DNA from: Streptococcus ferus DSM 20646
GTDB lineage: Bacteria; Bacillota; Bacilli; Lactobacillales; Streptococcaceae
NCBI RefSeq assembly: GCF_000372425.1
Contig: NZ_AQVD01000001.1
Span: 372,001-436,000, forward strand
Direction of reading: 5' to 3'
DNA: 64,000 bases
In this document: in pieces, positions 34,398-42,756 of the stretch
How the letters are laid out: every line of letters starts with the position of its first letter
Position numbering within the stretch: the stretch's first letter is position 1
The notes under the pieces: model-generated
The model's database searches: none
The model's input: only the letters and a program-made list of their open reading frames with translations
Told to the model about the DNA's origin: nothing
Translations under genes and position numbers: made by a program

Positions 34398-35051
34398 ATG
34401 TTAAGAACACAATTCGAAGAAGAATTAGATAAATTACATAATCAATTTTATGCAATGGGGACAGAAGTCCTCGCACAAATTAACAAGACCGTTCGTGCCT
34501 TCGTCAGCCATGACCGTGATTTGGCTAAAGAAGTGATTGAAGACGATGAAGTCATCAATGAATACGAAACAAAGCTTGAGAAAAAATCTCTTGAGATTAT
34601 TGCGCTTCAGCAGCCTGTTTCTCAGGATTTACGGACCGTCATTACAGTTTTGAAGGCGAGCAGCGATGTGGAGCGTATGGGAGACCACGCCACTTCGGTT
34701 GCTCGAGCAACGATTCGTATGAAAGGTGAAGAACGTATCCCTGTTGTTGAAGAAGAAATCACTAAGATGGGGCATGCCGTTAAACAAATGGTGGAAGAAG
34801 CACTCAATGTTTACATCACGAGTGATGATTCAAAAGCCTATGAAGTAGCGGCCAACGATGAGGTTATTGATAATTATTTCCGTGAAATTCAGGCATTGGC
34901 GGTGGAAGAAATCCGTAAAACACCTGATGCAATCTTTTCTGGAAAAGAATATTTCCAAGTTCTGCTTTATTTAGAGCGGATTGGGGACTATGCGAAAAAC
35001 CTTTGTGAATGGGTTGTTTATCTGAAAACTGGAAAAATTATTGAACTATAA
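34398..35051 (+). CDS. phoU: Phosphate signalling complex protein PhoU
   Basis: A 217-residue helical protein of two PhoU repeats (about 8-100 and 112-205), each with a conserved metal-binding block: SSDVERMGDHATSVAR (about 88-103) and YLERIGDYAKNLCEWV (about 191-206). PhoU links Pst transport to the phosphate two-component system and dampens uptake when phosphate is ample. AAGGAAG precedes the ATG. It closes the pst operon; pepN follows 33 bases later without an obvious terminator between. Confidence 0.95.
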   Translation: MLRTQFEEELDKLHNQFYAMGTEVLAQINKTVRAFVSHDRDLAKEVIEDDEVINEYETKLEKKSLEIIALQQPVSQDLRTVITVLKASSDVERMGDHATSVARATIRMKGEERIPVVEEEITKMGHAVKQMVEEALNVYITSDDSKAYEVAANDEVIDNYFREIQALAVEEIRKTPDAIFSGKEYFQVLLYLERIGDYAKNLCEWVVYLKTGKIIEL

Positions 35052-35084
35052 GCTGAAACAAACAATGAGATATGAAGGAGATTC

Positions 35085-37628
35085 ATGAAAACGGTAGAAC
35101 ATTTTTTTGAAAAGTTTATTCCTGAAAATTACAATATCTTCCTAGATATCAATCGTAGCGAGAAAGCTTTCTTTGGAAATGTCGCAATTAGCGGTGAAGC
35201 TCTTGATCATCAAATTGCTCTTCACCAAAAAGACTTGGTAATTCATTCAGTATTATTGGATAATCAAGATCTTTCCTATGACTTGGATCAAGACAGTGAG
35301 TCTGTTCGTATTGAACTTCCTGAGACAGGCAGCATGACTCTTGTCTTAGAGTTTTCAGGGAAAATAACAGATAATATGACGGGCATATACCCGTCTTACT
35401 ACACCTTAAACGGCCAGAAAAAAGAAATTATTTCAACACAGTTTGAAAGTCATTTTGCACGGGAAGCCTTTCCGTGTATTGATGAACCAGAAGCTAAGGC
35501 GACCTTTGATTTGGCCATCAAGTTTGATCAGGCCCAAGGAGAACTGGTTCTTTCAAATATGCCGGAAATCAATGTGGACAGACGGGAGGATTCCGGTGTT
35601 TGGACATTTGACACAACACCGAGAATGTCTTCCTACCTCTTAGCCTTTGCTTTAGGTGAGCTGCGAGGAAAAACAGCTAAAAGCAAAAATGGTACAGAGG
35701 TCGGTGTCTTTGCTACCGTGGCTCAGCCTGAGAGTGCTGTTGATTTTGCACTTGATATGGCTACTCGGGTGATTGACTTCTACGAAGACTATTTCAAGGT
35801 TCCTTATCCACTTCCTCAGTCTTACCATGTAGCCTTACCTGACTTTTCAGCAGGTGCCATGGAAAATTGGGGCTTGGTGACTTATCGTGAAGTTTATCTG
35901 TTGGTAGACCAGAATTCAACCGTTTCTAGTCGTCAGCAGGTCGCCTTGGTCGTTGCTCATGAGTTGGCACATCAATGGTTTGGAAATCTTGTTACCATGA
36001 AATGGTGGGATGACCTTTGGCTTAATGAAAGTTTTGCCAATATGATGGAATATGTTGCCGTTGATGCTGTCGAACCTAGTTGGAAGATCTTTGAAGATTT
36101 TCAGACCACCGGTGTGCCAGCAGCGCTAAAACGTGATGCAACAGACGGTGTCCAGTCCGTCCATGTTGCGGTTAATCACCCTGATGAAATCAATACGCTG
36201 TTTGACGCAGCGATTGTTTATGCTAAGGGGAGCCGTCTCATGCACATGCTTCGCAGATGGCTGGGTGATGAAGCTTTCTCAGCTGGTCTAAAGGCTTATT
36301 TTGAAAAACATCAATATGGTAACACTATAGGACGTGATTTATGGAATGCTTTGTCAGCTGCCTCAGGGCGTGATGTAGCGAGCTTTATGGATTCTTGGCT
36401 GGAACAGCCGGGGTATCCACTAGTTACTCTTGATTTGGACGGTGACAGTCTGATAATCAGTCAAAAACAATTCTTTATCGGTGAGCATCAGGAAAAAGGA
36501 AGGCTTTGGCAAATACCTCTCAACAGTAATTGGACCGGTCTGCCTGATACGCTCACGGAAGAAACAGTCATTATTAAAGATTTCAAACGGCTGGCCGAAC
36601 AGAATCAAGAAAATGGACCGCTCCGTTTAAACACAGCTAATACGGCCCACTATCTTAGTGACTATCAGGGAGAACTACTAGAGACTATTCTAGATAATTT
36701 TGATACCTTGGATACCACATCGAAGTTGCAAATTATTCAGGAGCGTCGTCTTTTGGCAGAAAGCGGAGAGATTTCTTATGATCAGTTGGTTCCTCTTTTG
36801 ACAAAACTAGCTTCTGAAAGCTCTTATCTAGTAGTGTCGGCAGCCAGTCAGCTCATCAATGGCCTAGAGCGTTTCCTTGATGAAGATAGTTTTGCTGAGA
36901 AACGGTTTAAAACGTTGGTTCAAGCAGTCAATCAGCAAAATTATAAACGTTTAGGTTTTGAGAAAAGGGCTGAGGAAAGTGATGAGGACGAAATGGTTCG
37001 GCAGCTGACGCTATCCAACATGACCTACGCTGATGATGACGACGTGGCAGAAAAATCACAGCAGATTTTTGCGGCAAATAAAGACAATATCGAGGGGATC
37101 CCTGCAGCTATTCGCTCCTTTGTCCTCATCAATGAATTGAAGAGAGTAGAGAGTCAGGAATTAGTCTCACTTTACTTGGATGCTTATGTTAAGACGAATG
37201 ATGGCACTTTTAGAAGAGAACTTGCAGCAGCGCTTTCTCACACCAAGCAGGTGCAAACACTGGAGCGTCTGGTTGAGGCTTTGAGAGATAAGGATATTGT
37301 AAAACCTCAAGATTTGTCGCTTTGGTATGCGGTCTTGCTTCGTAAACCTTTTGCGCAGGAAACAGTTTGGACTTGGGCAAGAGAAAATTGGCAATGGATT
37401 AAGAAAACACTGGGCGGCGATATGAGTTTTGATGCTTTTGTAGTTATCCCAGCCAACATCTTTAAAACACAAATCCGTCTAGACGAATACAAGGCATTCT
37501 TTGAACCTCAGCTTGATGATATGGCGCTTAGCCGTAATATTTCAATGGGGATTAAGGAGATTGGAGCCAAAATTCAGCTAATTAATCGCAATAAGGCGGC
37601 TGTAGAAGCGGCTATTGTGGAAAAATAA
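35085..37628 (+). CDS. pepN: Aminopeptidase N (M1 family metallopeptidase)
   Basis: An 847-residue cytosolic zinc aminopeptidase that trims peptides taken up by the cell. GAMENWGLVTYRE (about 256-268) is the exopeptidase GAMEN motif; HELAHQWFGN gives the HExxH zinc site (about 292-296), and the third ligand Glu is in LWLNESFANMMEY. Length matches lactococcal and streptococcal PepN (about 845). An AAGGAGA site precedes the ATG. A 22-bp terminator follows. Confidence 0.97.
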   Translation: MKTVEHFFEKFIPENYNIFLDINRSEKAFFGNVAISGEALDHQIALHQKDLVIHSVLLDNQDLSYDLDQDSESVRIELPETGSMTLVLEFSGKITDNMTGIYPSYYTLNGQKKEIISTQFESHFAREAFPCIDEPEAKATFDLAIKFDQAQGELVLSNMPEINVDRREDSGVWTFDTTPRMSSYLLAFALGELRGKTAKSKNGTEVGVFATVAQPESAVDFALDMATRVIDFYEDYFKVPYPLPQSYHVALPDFSAGAMENWGLVTYREVYLLVDQNSTVSSRQQVALVVAHELAHQWFGNLVTMKWWDDLWLNESFANMMEYVAVDAVEPSWKIFEDFQTTGVPAALKRDATDGVQSVHVAVNHPDEINTLFDAAIVYAKGSRLMHMLRRWLGDEAFSAGLKAYFEKHQYGNTIGRDLWNALSAASGRDVASFMDSWLEQPGYPLVTLDLDGDSLIISQKQFFIGEHQEKGRLWQIPLNSNWTGLPDTLTEETVIIKDFKRLAEQNQENGPLRLNTANTAHYLSDYQGELLETILDNFDTLDTTSKLQIIQERRLLAESGEISYDQLVPLLTKLASESSYLVVSAASQLINGLERFLDEDSFAEKRFKTLVQAVNQQNYKRLGFEKRAEESDEDEMVRQLTLSNMTYADDDDVAEKSQQIFAANKDNIEGIPAAIRSFVLINELKRVESQELVSLYLDAYVKTNDGTFRRELAAALSHTKQVQTLERLVEALRDKDIVKPQDLSLWYAVLLRKPFAQETVWTWARENWQWIKKTLGGDMSFDAFVVIPANIFKTQIRLDEYKAFFEPQLDDMALSRNISMGIKEIGAKIQLINRNKAAVEAAIVEK

Positions 37629-37672
37629 GAATCAAAAAAGGCTAGAGAAACTAGCCTTTTTTGATTCTTATT
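37624..37672. terminator. Bidirectional terminator between pepN and trhA
   Basis: A perfect 22-bp stem (37624-37645 with 37651-37672) around AGAAA. It includes the pepN stop codon and reaches the trhA stop, with A/T tracts inside the arms serving both strands. Confidence 0.9.
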
Positions 37673-38321
37673 AGAGCATATAATATACAATAGCAATATA
37701 CTGCAATGCGGAAGCAAGGAGAATAAAGAGATGCCAAATCATATGAAAATAGGGTCTTTTCTTGGCGTAAAAAACGGCACCAATGGTATAGGAGAGACCT
37801 CCCGCTAACATAAGTAGCCAAAAGGCTGGACCGGTTTTAGTGATAATGGTCGGAAAGATAAAAATAACGAGCCAACCCATGAGGAGATAAAGAAAGAGAC
37901 TGAACTTGTCGTTAATTTTCTTGGCAAAGATTTTATAGAGGATTCCAAAAATCGTTGTCCCCCATTGTAGGACAATGATGAGGTATCCTAACCAGCCGCC
38001 GACCAGAGACAAAGCAACTGGCGTATAAGAACCGGCAATAGCTATATAAATCATGCTATGGTCAATAATGCGCAAAACATACTTTTGCGGTGAATTGTAA
38101 GACATGGCATGATAAATTGTCGAGGAAAGAAACATAAGAAAGAGGCTAATTACAAAGATTGAAACCCCTACGGATGCTTTGACACCGTAGGCTTGATAGC
38201 TATAGATGGCAGAGATAGGCAAAAGAATTAACATGAGGGCAGACCCTACGGCATGAGTGATGCTGTTAGCTAGCTCTTCTCCGAATGATAGTTGTTTACT
38301 GAGTTTGAAGCTTTGATTCAT
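37671..38321 (-). CDS. trhA: PAQR family membrane protein TrhA (hemolysin III type)
   Basis: A 216-residue protein with seven membrane segments. NSITHAVGSALMLILLP near the start, SSTIYHAMSY, IDHSMIYIAIAGSYTPVAL and FHMIWHLFILLASALQ carry the His/Asp/Ser metal-site residues of the PAQR/hemolysin III family. TrhA is linked to membrane-fluidity homeostasis; the old name hemolysin is not evidence of haemolysis. It overlaps the DUF1836 gene upstream by 4 bases. Confidence 0.92.
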   Translation of the reverse strand: MNQSFKLSKQLSFGEELANSITHAVGSALMLILLPISAIYSYQAYGVKASVGVSIFVISLFLMFLSSTIYHAMSYNSPQKYVLRIIDHSMIYIAIAGSYTPVALSLVGGWLGYLIIVLQWGTTIFGILYKIFAKKINDKFSLFLYLLMGWLVIFIFPTIITKTGPAFWLLMLAGGLSYTIGAVFYAKKRPYFHMIWHLFILLASALQYIAIVYYML

Positions 38322-38758
38322 TGTGAATGATCCTCCAATTCTTGAACAAGTTGATGCGTATGATGATAGAGTTTAAGGGTTTGGCAGGCCGAGGAGATGA
38401 CACTTGGGGTATCTGAAGCCTCCTCATTGTTCATACAGGAAACAAAATAATCATACAGGGTTTGAGAGTCCCTGTCTTCTTTTAATTTTTCCAGTATATA
38501 GCTGATTTCCTGAATTGAAAAGACATTCTTTAAACAGGTGATAGCAATTAATCTGGCAACTTGGGTACGGCTATATTTCTTTTTAGCAGGCTTTTCAACA
38601 TGGCCGTGTTTAACATAATTATTAACCATTGAGGGAGTCAGCCCCTTGTCTCTGGATGAAGCAGCGGAGCCACAGACCTGATTAACGTAAAGTAGAACTT
38701 GGTCTAAGTAGAGTTCCAATTCGGGCAACTCAGCCCATTTGGGATAGTTATGAGGCAT
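38318..38758 (-). CDS. DUF1836 protein, MerR-like HTH, probable regulator of itself and trhA
   Basis: A 146-residue protein. LTPSMVNNYVKHGHVEKPAKKK (in part, about 42-63) followed by YSRTQVARLIAITCLKNVFSIQEISYIL (in part) is a winged-helix arrangement of MerR type, typical of DUF1836. It is translationally coupled to trhA (ATGA overlap). A strong promoter and a 19-base palindrome lie directly upstream, so autoregulation is likely. No ligand-binding domain can be identified in the short C-terminus. Confidence 0.85.
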   Translation of the reverse strand: MPHNYPKWAELPELELYLDQVLLYVNQVCGSAASSRDKGLTPSMVNNYVKHGHVEKPAKKKYSRTQVARLIAITCLKNVFSIQEISYILEKLKEDRDSQTLYDYFVSCMNNEEASDTPSVISSACQTLKLYHHTHQLVQELEDHSQ

Positions 38759-38780
38759 TACAGTTTCAAACTCCTTTTCA

Positions 38781-38799
38781 TCTAGTTTTTATAACTAGA
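38781..38799. promoter_or_regulatory. Palindrome at the DUF1836 promoter
   Basis: TCTAGTT (38781-38787) and AACTAGA (38793-38799) flank TTTAT. The palindrome touches the -10 and covers the transcription start of the minus-strand operon, a normal place for a repressor. Confidence 0.55.
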
Positions 38800-38827
38800 T
38801 TATATATTTTTTTAAAAAACAAGTCAA
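38799..38827 (-). promoter_or_regulatory. Promoter of the DUF1836-trhA operon
   Basis: On the minus strand TTGACT (38827-38822), a 17-base spacer and TATAAT (38804-38799). Confidence 0.85.
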
Positions 38828-38840
38828 GTAAAACAATCAT

Positions 38841-38888
38841 TTTAAGTCCTATTTAATTAAGGCTCTTTTAAGGCAACTTTTTTATACT
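38841..38888 (+). promoter_or_regulatory. Candidate CiaR box and promoter of the cia operon
   Basis: TTTAAG-TCCTA-TTTAAT (38841-38857) matches the CiaR direct repeat TTTAAG-N5-TTTAAG with one change. A second TTTAAG at 38867-38872 is followed after five bases by TTTTTT. TATACT (38883-38888) can be the -10; no good -35 exists, as at CiaR-activated promoters. Confidence 0.5.
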
Positions 38889-38920
38889 TGAGACTAGCTT
38901 AGAAGAAGGAGGTCTAACAG

Positions 38921-39016
38921 ATGAGAAAACTACTTGCTAACCCCATTTTTCTATCTTTTGCAGCAAAGACAGGCCTAACCAGCCTGATTGCCTTTGTTGC
39001 AGCGACAATCAATTAA
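38921..39016 (+). CDS. Small hydrophobic peptide heading the cia operon
   Basis: A 31-codon ORF with an excellent ribosome site (GAAGGAGG, 8 bases upstream). It starts MRKLLANPIFLSF and continues AAKTGLTSLIAFVAATIN: two basic residues, then an almost uncharged hydrophobic stretch long enough to cross the membrane. It begins downstream of the candidate CiaR-regulated promoter, and ciaX follows 16 bases after its stop. No family was recognised. A secreted peptide, a membrane peptide or a leader are all possible. Confidence 0.6.
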   Translation: MRKLLANPIFLSFAAKTGLTSLIAFVAATIN

Positions 39017-39032
39017 CAAGAAAGGATGTCTC

Positions 39033-39302
39033 ATGAAGAAACTTTTGAAGTCAAAAATTTGGCTTAGTCTGATTATTGTCTTGGGATTGGGACTCAGTTT
39101 TACCGGTGGTTTTGCGACCGCAAAACTAACACAGAAAACACCAAGCAATCTACCGGCTAATGGACGAGGAGGAACGCCTCCGACAGGGACACCGCCGGAA
39201 GGTTCCCCAGGAGATAGTTCGTCAAACTCGGACAGTAACTCAAATAGCAGCAATAGTTCAGATAGCAGCAGTGACAGCAGCTCAAATTCATCAAATGCTT
39301 AG
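39033..39302 (+). CDS. ciaX: CiaX-like secreted or anchored peptide with an SD/SN-rich tail
   Basis: An 89-residue protein with an N-terminal signal or anchor segment (about residues 8-30, with a charged KKLLKSK start), a Pro/Gly/Thr-rich spacer (GGTPPTGTPPEGSPGD) and a tail of Ser, Asp and Asn from about residue 60 to the end. In S. mutans the cia operon starts with ciaX, described as carrying an SD-type calcium-binding domain needed for calcium-dependent autoregulation; position and tail agree. No sortase motif or lipobox is present. The ATG at 39033 uses AAAGGATG; a more upstream in-frame ATG lacks a site. Confidence 0.7.
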   Translation: MKKLLKSKIWLSLIIVLGLGLSFTGGFATAKLTQKTPSNLPANGRGGTPPTGTPPEGSPGDSSSNSDSNSNSSNSSDSSSDSSSNSSNA

Positions 39303-39319
39303 TCTTATGGCTTAAGTCA

Positions 39320-39328
39320 TGATATAAT
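39320..39328 (+). promoter_or_regulatory. Internal extended -10 promoter before ciaR
   Basis: TGATATAAT (39320-39328), 22 bases before the ciaR start, would allow ciaRH expression independent of the operon promoter. Confidence 0.5.
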
Positions 39329-39350
39329 AGAAAGCAAAAGGAGTAGAGAA

Positions 39351-40022
39351 ATGATAAAAATCTTATTAGTGGAAGATGATTTAAACCTGTCAAATTCTGT
39401 TTTTGACTTTCTAGATGACTTTGCCGATGTGATGCAAGTATTCGATGGTGACGAAGGGCTTTACGAAGCTGAGAGTAATGTCTATGACTTAATCTTGCTG
39501 GATCTGATGCTGCCTGAAAAAAATGGTTTCCAGCTACTTAAAGAACTCCGTGAAAAAGGAATCACGACGCCTGTTCTGATTATGACCGCTAAGGAAAGCC
39601 TAGATGATAAGGGGCATGGTTTTGAGCTAGGAGCAGATGACTACCTAACCAAACCCTTTTATCTAGAAGAATTAAAAATGCGTATTCAGGCCTTGCTGAA
39701 ACGTTCAGGAAAATTTAACGAAAATACTTTGACTTACGGGAATCTGACTGTTGATTTGGCAACCAATACCGTCAATATTGACCAGCAAGAAGTTGAATTG
39801 CTGGGGAAGGAATTTGATTTATTGGTATATTTTCTGCAGAATCAGAATGTTATCTTGCCAAAGTCTCAGATTTTCGACCGTATTTGGGGCTTTGACAGCG
39901 ATACGACTATTTCAGTTGTTGAAGTTTATGTTTCCAAGGTTCGTAAAAAGCTTAAAGATACTGATTTTGGCAGAAACTTGCAGACCTTAAGAAGTGTAGG
40001 GTATATCTTAAAAAATGTTTGA
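39351..40022 (+). CDS. ciaR: Two-component response regulator CiaR
   Basis: A 223-residue OmpR/PhoB-type regulator. The receiver domain (1-115) has the acidic pocket EDD (8-10), phospho-acceptor Asp51 in LLDLMLP and Lys in [10 protein letters not shown]. The winged-helix domain (about 125-222) ends with TLRSVGYIL. CiaR controls competence, stress tolerance, bacteriocins and small csRNAs in streptococci. It overlaps ciaH by 8 bases. Confidence 0.96.
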   Translation: MIKILLVEDDLNLSNSVFDFLDDFADVMQVFDGDEGLYEAESNVYDLILLDLMLPEKNGFQLLKELREKGITTPVLIMTAKESLDDKGHGFELGADDYLTKPFYLEELKMRIQALLKRSGKFNENTLTYGNLTVDLATNTVNIDQQEVELLGKEFDLLVYFLQNQNVILPKSQIFDRIWGFDSDTTISVVEVYVSKVRKKLKDTDFGRNLQTLRSVGYILKNV

Positions 40023-41328
40023 TAAGCTTAGAAGAAAATCAAAGAGCGAGAACACCTCTTATTTTATCCATTTTTTTGCCGTCTTCTCTGGTATCTTTTT
40101 AGTCATGACGGTGATTATTTTACAAGTCATGCGTTTTGGCATTTATTCATCGGTTGATAATAGTCTCACCAAAACAGTAGACAACATTGAAGAATACGTC
40201 AATATCACCCTATCTCGATCGGTGCTCAATTCTTTAACTGGAGAGACATCGTCGGAGCCGCCATCAGATATTAAGCCTAAGGGGCAAATGGTTGCCAACA
40301 CACACCTTATTGTTTACGATAAAGATGGTAATGCGCTAAACAGTGTCGATTCTTTTTCCGGGCTGCAGAATCTTTCGTTAAATACTAACAATCTTAAGAA
40401 GATCTCGGAACAGCGGGCAAAGAATTTTTCAGGTCAGGAGGAAGTCTACCGAACCATAACAGTCAAGGTAGACAGCAGTCTCTATACAGATGCGAAGTAT
40501 GCAACGGTCGTCGTCAATACAACGCAGTTGGAGGATGCCAATGATCGTTATGTCAAAATCATTGTCAGTGTCATGGCTGTTTTCTGGCTCTTATCTGTCG
40601 GAGCCAGTGTTTACTTGGCGAAATGGAGCCGTAAACCTATCTTAGAAAGCTATGAAAAACAAAAGGCATTTGTTGAGAATGCCAGTCATGAGCTAAGGAC
40701 GCCTTTGGCTGTTTTACAAAACCGTCTGGAAAGCTTGTTTAGGCAGCCAGATACTACTATTTTGGACAATAGCGAAAACATTGCTTCCAGCTTAGATGAA
40801 GTCCGGAATATGCGTATTTTAACCACTAATCTACTTAATCTAGCTCGAAGAGATGACGGTATCAAGCCTGAAATAGTAGAAATAAAGCCTCAGTTCTTTA
40901 AGGAAATCTTTCAAAATTATCAGATGATTGCCGAGGAAAACCAAAAGAATTTCTATTATGAAAACCAGCTGACTAAACCCATTAGAATGGATAAAACGTT
41001 GCTCAAACAACTAATGACCATCCTCTTTGATAACGCCATTAAGTACAGTGACAGTAATGGTGATATCAGCATGATGGTAGAGGCCAGTGATAAACAGCTT
41101 CTGGTCAAGGTTGCTGACAATGGCCAAGGGATCTCTGATACAGACAAGTCTAAAATTTTTGATCGCTTTTATCGAGTTGATAAAGCCAGAACACGGCAAA
41201 AAGGTGGCTTTGGTTTAGGGCTTTCCTTAGCCAAGCAGATTGTAGATAGTTTAAAAGGAAGCATCAGTGTTAAGGATAATCAGCCTAAAGGCTCAATCTT
41301 TGAAGTTCGCCTTCCGCTGACCAAATAA
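40015..41328 (+). CDS. ciaH: Sensor histidine kinase CiaH
   Basis: A 437-residue membrane kinase with segments at about 18-40 and 180-201 enclosing an outer domain of about 140 residues. The H-box is [13 protein letters not shown] with His225; N-box [14 protein letters not shown]1 VADNGQGIS and G2 [14 protein letters not shown] are intact. The outer domain may sense surface stress or calcium through CiaX. It is translated from the ciaR transcript and ended by a terminator. Confidence 0.96.
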   Translation: MFDKLRRKSKSENTSYFIHFFAVFSGIFLVMTVIILQVMRFGIYSSVDNSLTKTVDNIEEYVNITLSRSVLNSLTGETSSEPPSDIKPKGQMVANTHLIVYDKDGNALNSVDSFSGLQNLSLNTNNLKKISEQRAKNFSGQEEVYRTITVKVDSSLYTDAKYATVVVNTTQLEDANDRYVKIIVSVMAVFWLLSVGASVYLAKWSRKPILESYEKQKAFVENASHELRTPLAVLQNRLESLFRQPDTTILDNSENIASSLDEVRNMRILTTNLLNLARRDDGIKPEIVEIKPQFFKEIFQNYQMIAEENQKNFYYENQLTKPIRMDKTLLKQLMTILFDNAIKYSDSNGDISMMVEASDKQLLVKVADNGQGISDTDKSKIFDRFYRVDKARTRQKGGFGLGLSLAKQIVDSLKGSISVKDNQPKGSIFEVRLPLTK

Positions 41329-41331
41329 CTT

Positions 41332-41368
41332 AAAATGCACTTGACAGAACTGTCAAGTGCATTTTTTT
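41332..41368 (+). terminator. Terminator of the cia operon
   Basis: A 14-15 bp stem, AAATGCACTTGACAG with CTGTCAAGTGCATTT, with a two-base minimal loop, then T residues. Confidence 0.9.
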
Positions 41369-41414
41369 AGTAGCCCTTAGCACCTCGAGTACTCATTTAG
41401 CGTCAGAGCTCGAA

Positions 41415-41441
41415 AAAGAAAAACCTCATGACATGAGGTTT
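41415..41441 (-). terminator. Terminator after rpsT (minus strand)
   Basis: AAACCTCAT/ATGAGGTTT stem (41421-41429 with 41433-41441), followed on the minus strand by TTTCTTTTTC. Confidence 0.85.
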
Positions 41442-41445
41442 CAAA

Positions 41446-41682
41446 TTAGTTTGCTAATTTTGCAGCAAGACGTGCTTTATCGCGGCTTGCTTTGTTTTTA
41501 TGAATCAAACCTTTTGTTTCTGCTTTGTCAATACTAGAAGAAGCAGCACGGAAAAGTTCTTCAGTTGGGTTTGCTTCAAAAGCTTTGATTGCAGAACGCA
41601 TAGCTGATTTTTGAGCTGAATTTTTTGTGTTTTGTTTTACGTTAAGTTCAGCGCGTTTAATAGCTGATTTAATATTTGCCAA
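41446..41682 (-). CDS. rpsT: 30S ribosomal protein S20
   Basis: A 78-residue, strongly basic protein ([17 protein letters not shown], then [11 protein letters not shown] and [19 protein letters not shown]) that binds 16S rRNA early in 30S assembly. The start is a TTG at 41682 giving the usual [11 protein letters not shown]-terminus, with GGAGGTG 6-8 bases upstream. An ATG 15 bases further up overlaps that ribosome site and is rejected. A TTG start for S20 is known from other bacteria. Confidence 0.96.
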   Translation of the reverse strand: MANIKSAIKRAELNVKQNTKNSAQKSAMRSAIKAFEANPTEELFRAASSSIDKAETKGLIHKNKASRDKARLAAKLAN

Positions 41683-41713
41683 TGTTTTCACCTCCATATT
41701 TACTAACTATATC

Positions 41714-41742
41714 ATTATATAGAAATTATCCAGCTTTGACAA
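41714..41742 (-). promoter_or_regulatory. rpsT promoter
   Basis: On the minus strand TTGTCA (41742-41737), 17 bases, TATAAT (41719-41714). It starts 8 bases after the coaA stop, so rpsT is expressed separately from coaA. Confidence 0.85.
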
Positions 41743-41749
41743 GCCTTTC

Positions 41750-42670
41750 TTACTTTTTCAGGTAAATTTCATCGATTTTGTGATTAGCTGCTTTGTGCAG
41801 AATGAGTTCGGCACGATTCCGTGTCGGCTCGATGTATTTTTCAAGGTTAACTAGATTAATGTTTCGCCAAACGTGTTTGGCAAAGGTTCGAATCTCATCT
41901 TTTGATTTAGTCGTAAATTGATGGTAATAGTTAGCAGGATCATCTTTTGCCAGATCCAGCAGGGCCTCGAAGCGTTCCAGATACCAGGTCTCAATAAGCT
42001 GAACATCGGCATCGATGTAGATTGAAAAATCAAAGTAATCGCTCATGTAAAGACGGTCATTCTGAGGACTCTGGAAGACGTTGATACCTTCCACGATCAG
42101 GAAATCTGGCGCAGCAATTGTCTGTTGCTGATCGGGAACGATGTCATAAATTTCGTGCGAGTAAACTGGAATTTGAGCGCTTTGGCCGCTTTTAACTGTA
42201 TCTAAAAAATTGAGCAAGCGCTCCATATCATAAGATTCAGGGAAGCCCTTACGATTTAAGAGTTCTCTCTCTTGTAAGACAGCGTTAGGGTATAGAAAGC
42301 CATCTGTTGTCACCATGGCGACAGACGACCTTCTAAATGTTCTGGCGAGCAGAAGCTGTAAGAGCCTGCTGGTCGTTGATTTGCCAACCGCGACACTTCC
42401 AGAAACACCGATAATAAAAGGACGTTTGCTGATGTATTTCTGCAAAAAAATACTTTTGGAAAAAGAAAGATTTTCCTGAGCGTTTTTATAAATCTGAATC
42501 AAACTGATTAAAGGCAGATAGATATCGGTCACATCTTGGATATTGATACGATCATTAAGACTTTTGATAGATTCTAATTCCGCTTCAGTTAGAGGCGGCT
42601 GTGACTTACGATGCAAATTCTGCCAAGTTTGGCGCGATAATTTTTCAAAATTAATAAACTCATTTGACAT
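41750..42670 (-). CDS. coaA: Type I pantothenate kinase
   Basis: A 306-residue kinase for the first step of coenzyme A synthesis. The P-loop is [17 protein letters not shown] (about 89-105), followed by [33 protein letters not shown] and the [11 protein letters not shown]alker B-like strand. Length matches bacterial CoaA (about 310). The start ATG follows ACAGGAGAA. TGTTATAAT on the minus strand (near 42701-42693) is an extended -10. Confidence 0.96.
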   Translation of the reverse strand: MSNEFINFEKLSRQTWQNLHRKSQPPLTEAELESIKSLNDRINIQDVTDIYLPLISLIQIYKNAQENLSFSKSIFLQKYISKRPFIIGVSGSVAVGKSTTSRLLQLLLARTFRRSSVAMVTTDGFLYPNAVLQERELLNRKGFPESYDMERLLNFLDTVKSGQSAQIPVYSHEIYDIVPDQQQTIAAPDFLIVEGINVFQSPQNDRLYMSDYFDFSIYIDADVQLIETWYLERFEALLDLAKDDPANYYHQFTTKSKDEIRTFAKHVWRNINLVNLEKYIEPTRNRAELILHKAANHKIDEIYLKK

Positions 42671-42717
42671 AGTATTCTCCTGTTATTTGACTATTATAAC
42701 ACAAGAAGATAACAAAA

Positions 42718-42746
42718 TTGAAAACATTTTCATTTTATGCTAAAAT
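42718..42746 (+). promoter_or_regulatory. Promoter of the nucleoside salvage operon
   Basis: TTGAAA (42718-42723), 17 bases, TAAAAT (42741-42746) with TG one base before the -10. The expected start is near 42753, only a few bases before the ATG at 42757. Confidence 0.7.
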
Positions 42747-42756
42747 TAGAATTGAC

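Noticed and set aside
39210..39300. Short repeated units in the ciaX 3' end, at first sight like a small tandem array or CRISPR
   Set aside because: They are in frame, encode an SD/SN-rich tail, and have no uniform repeat-spacer pattern.
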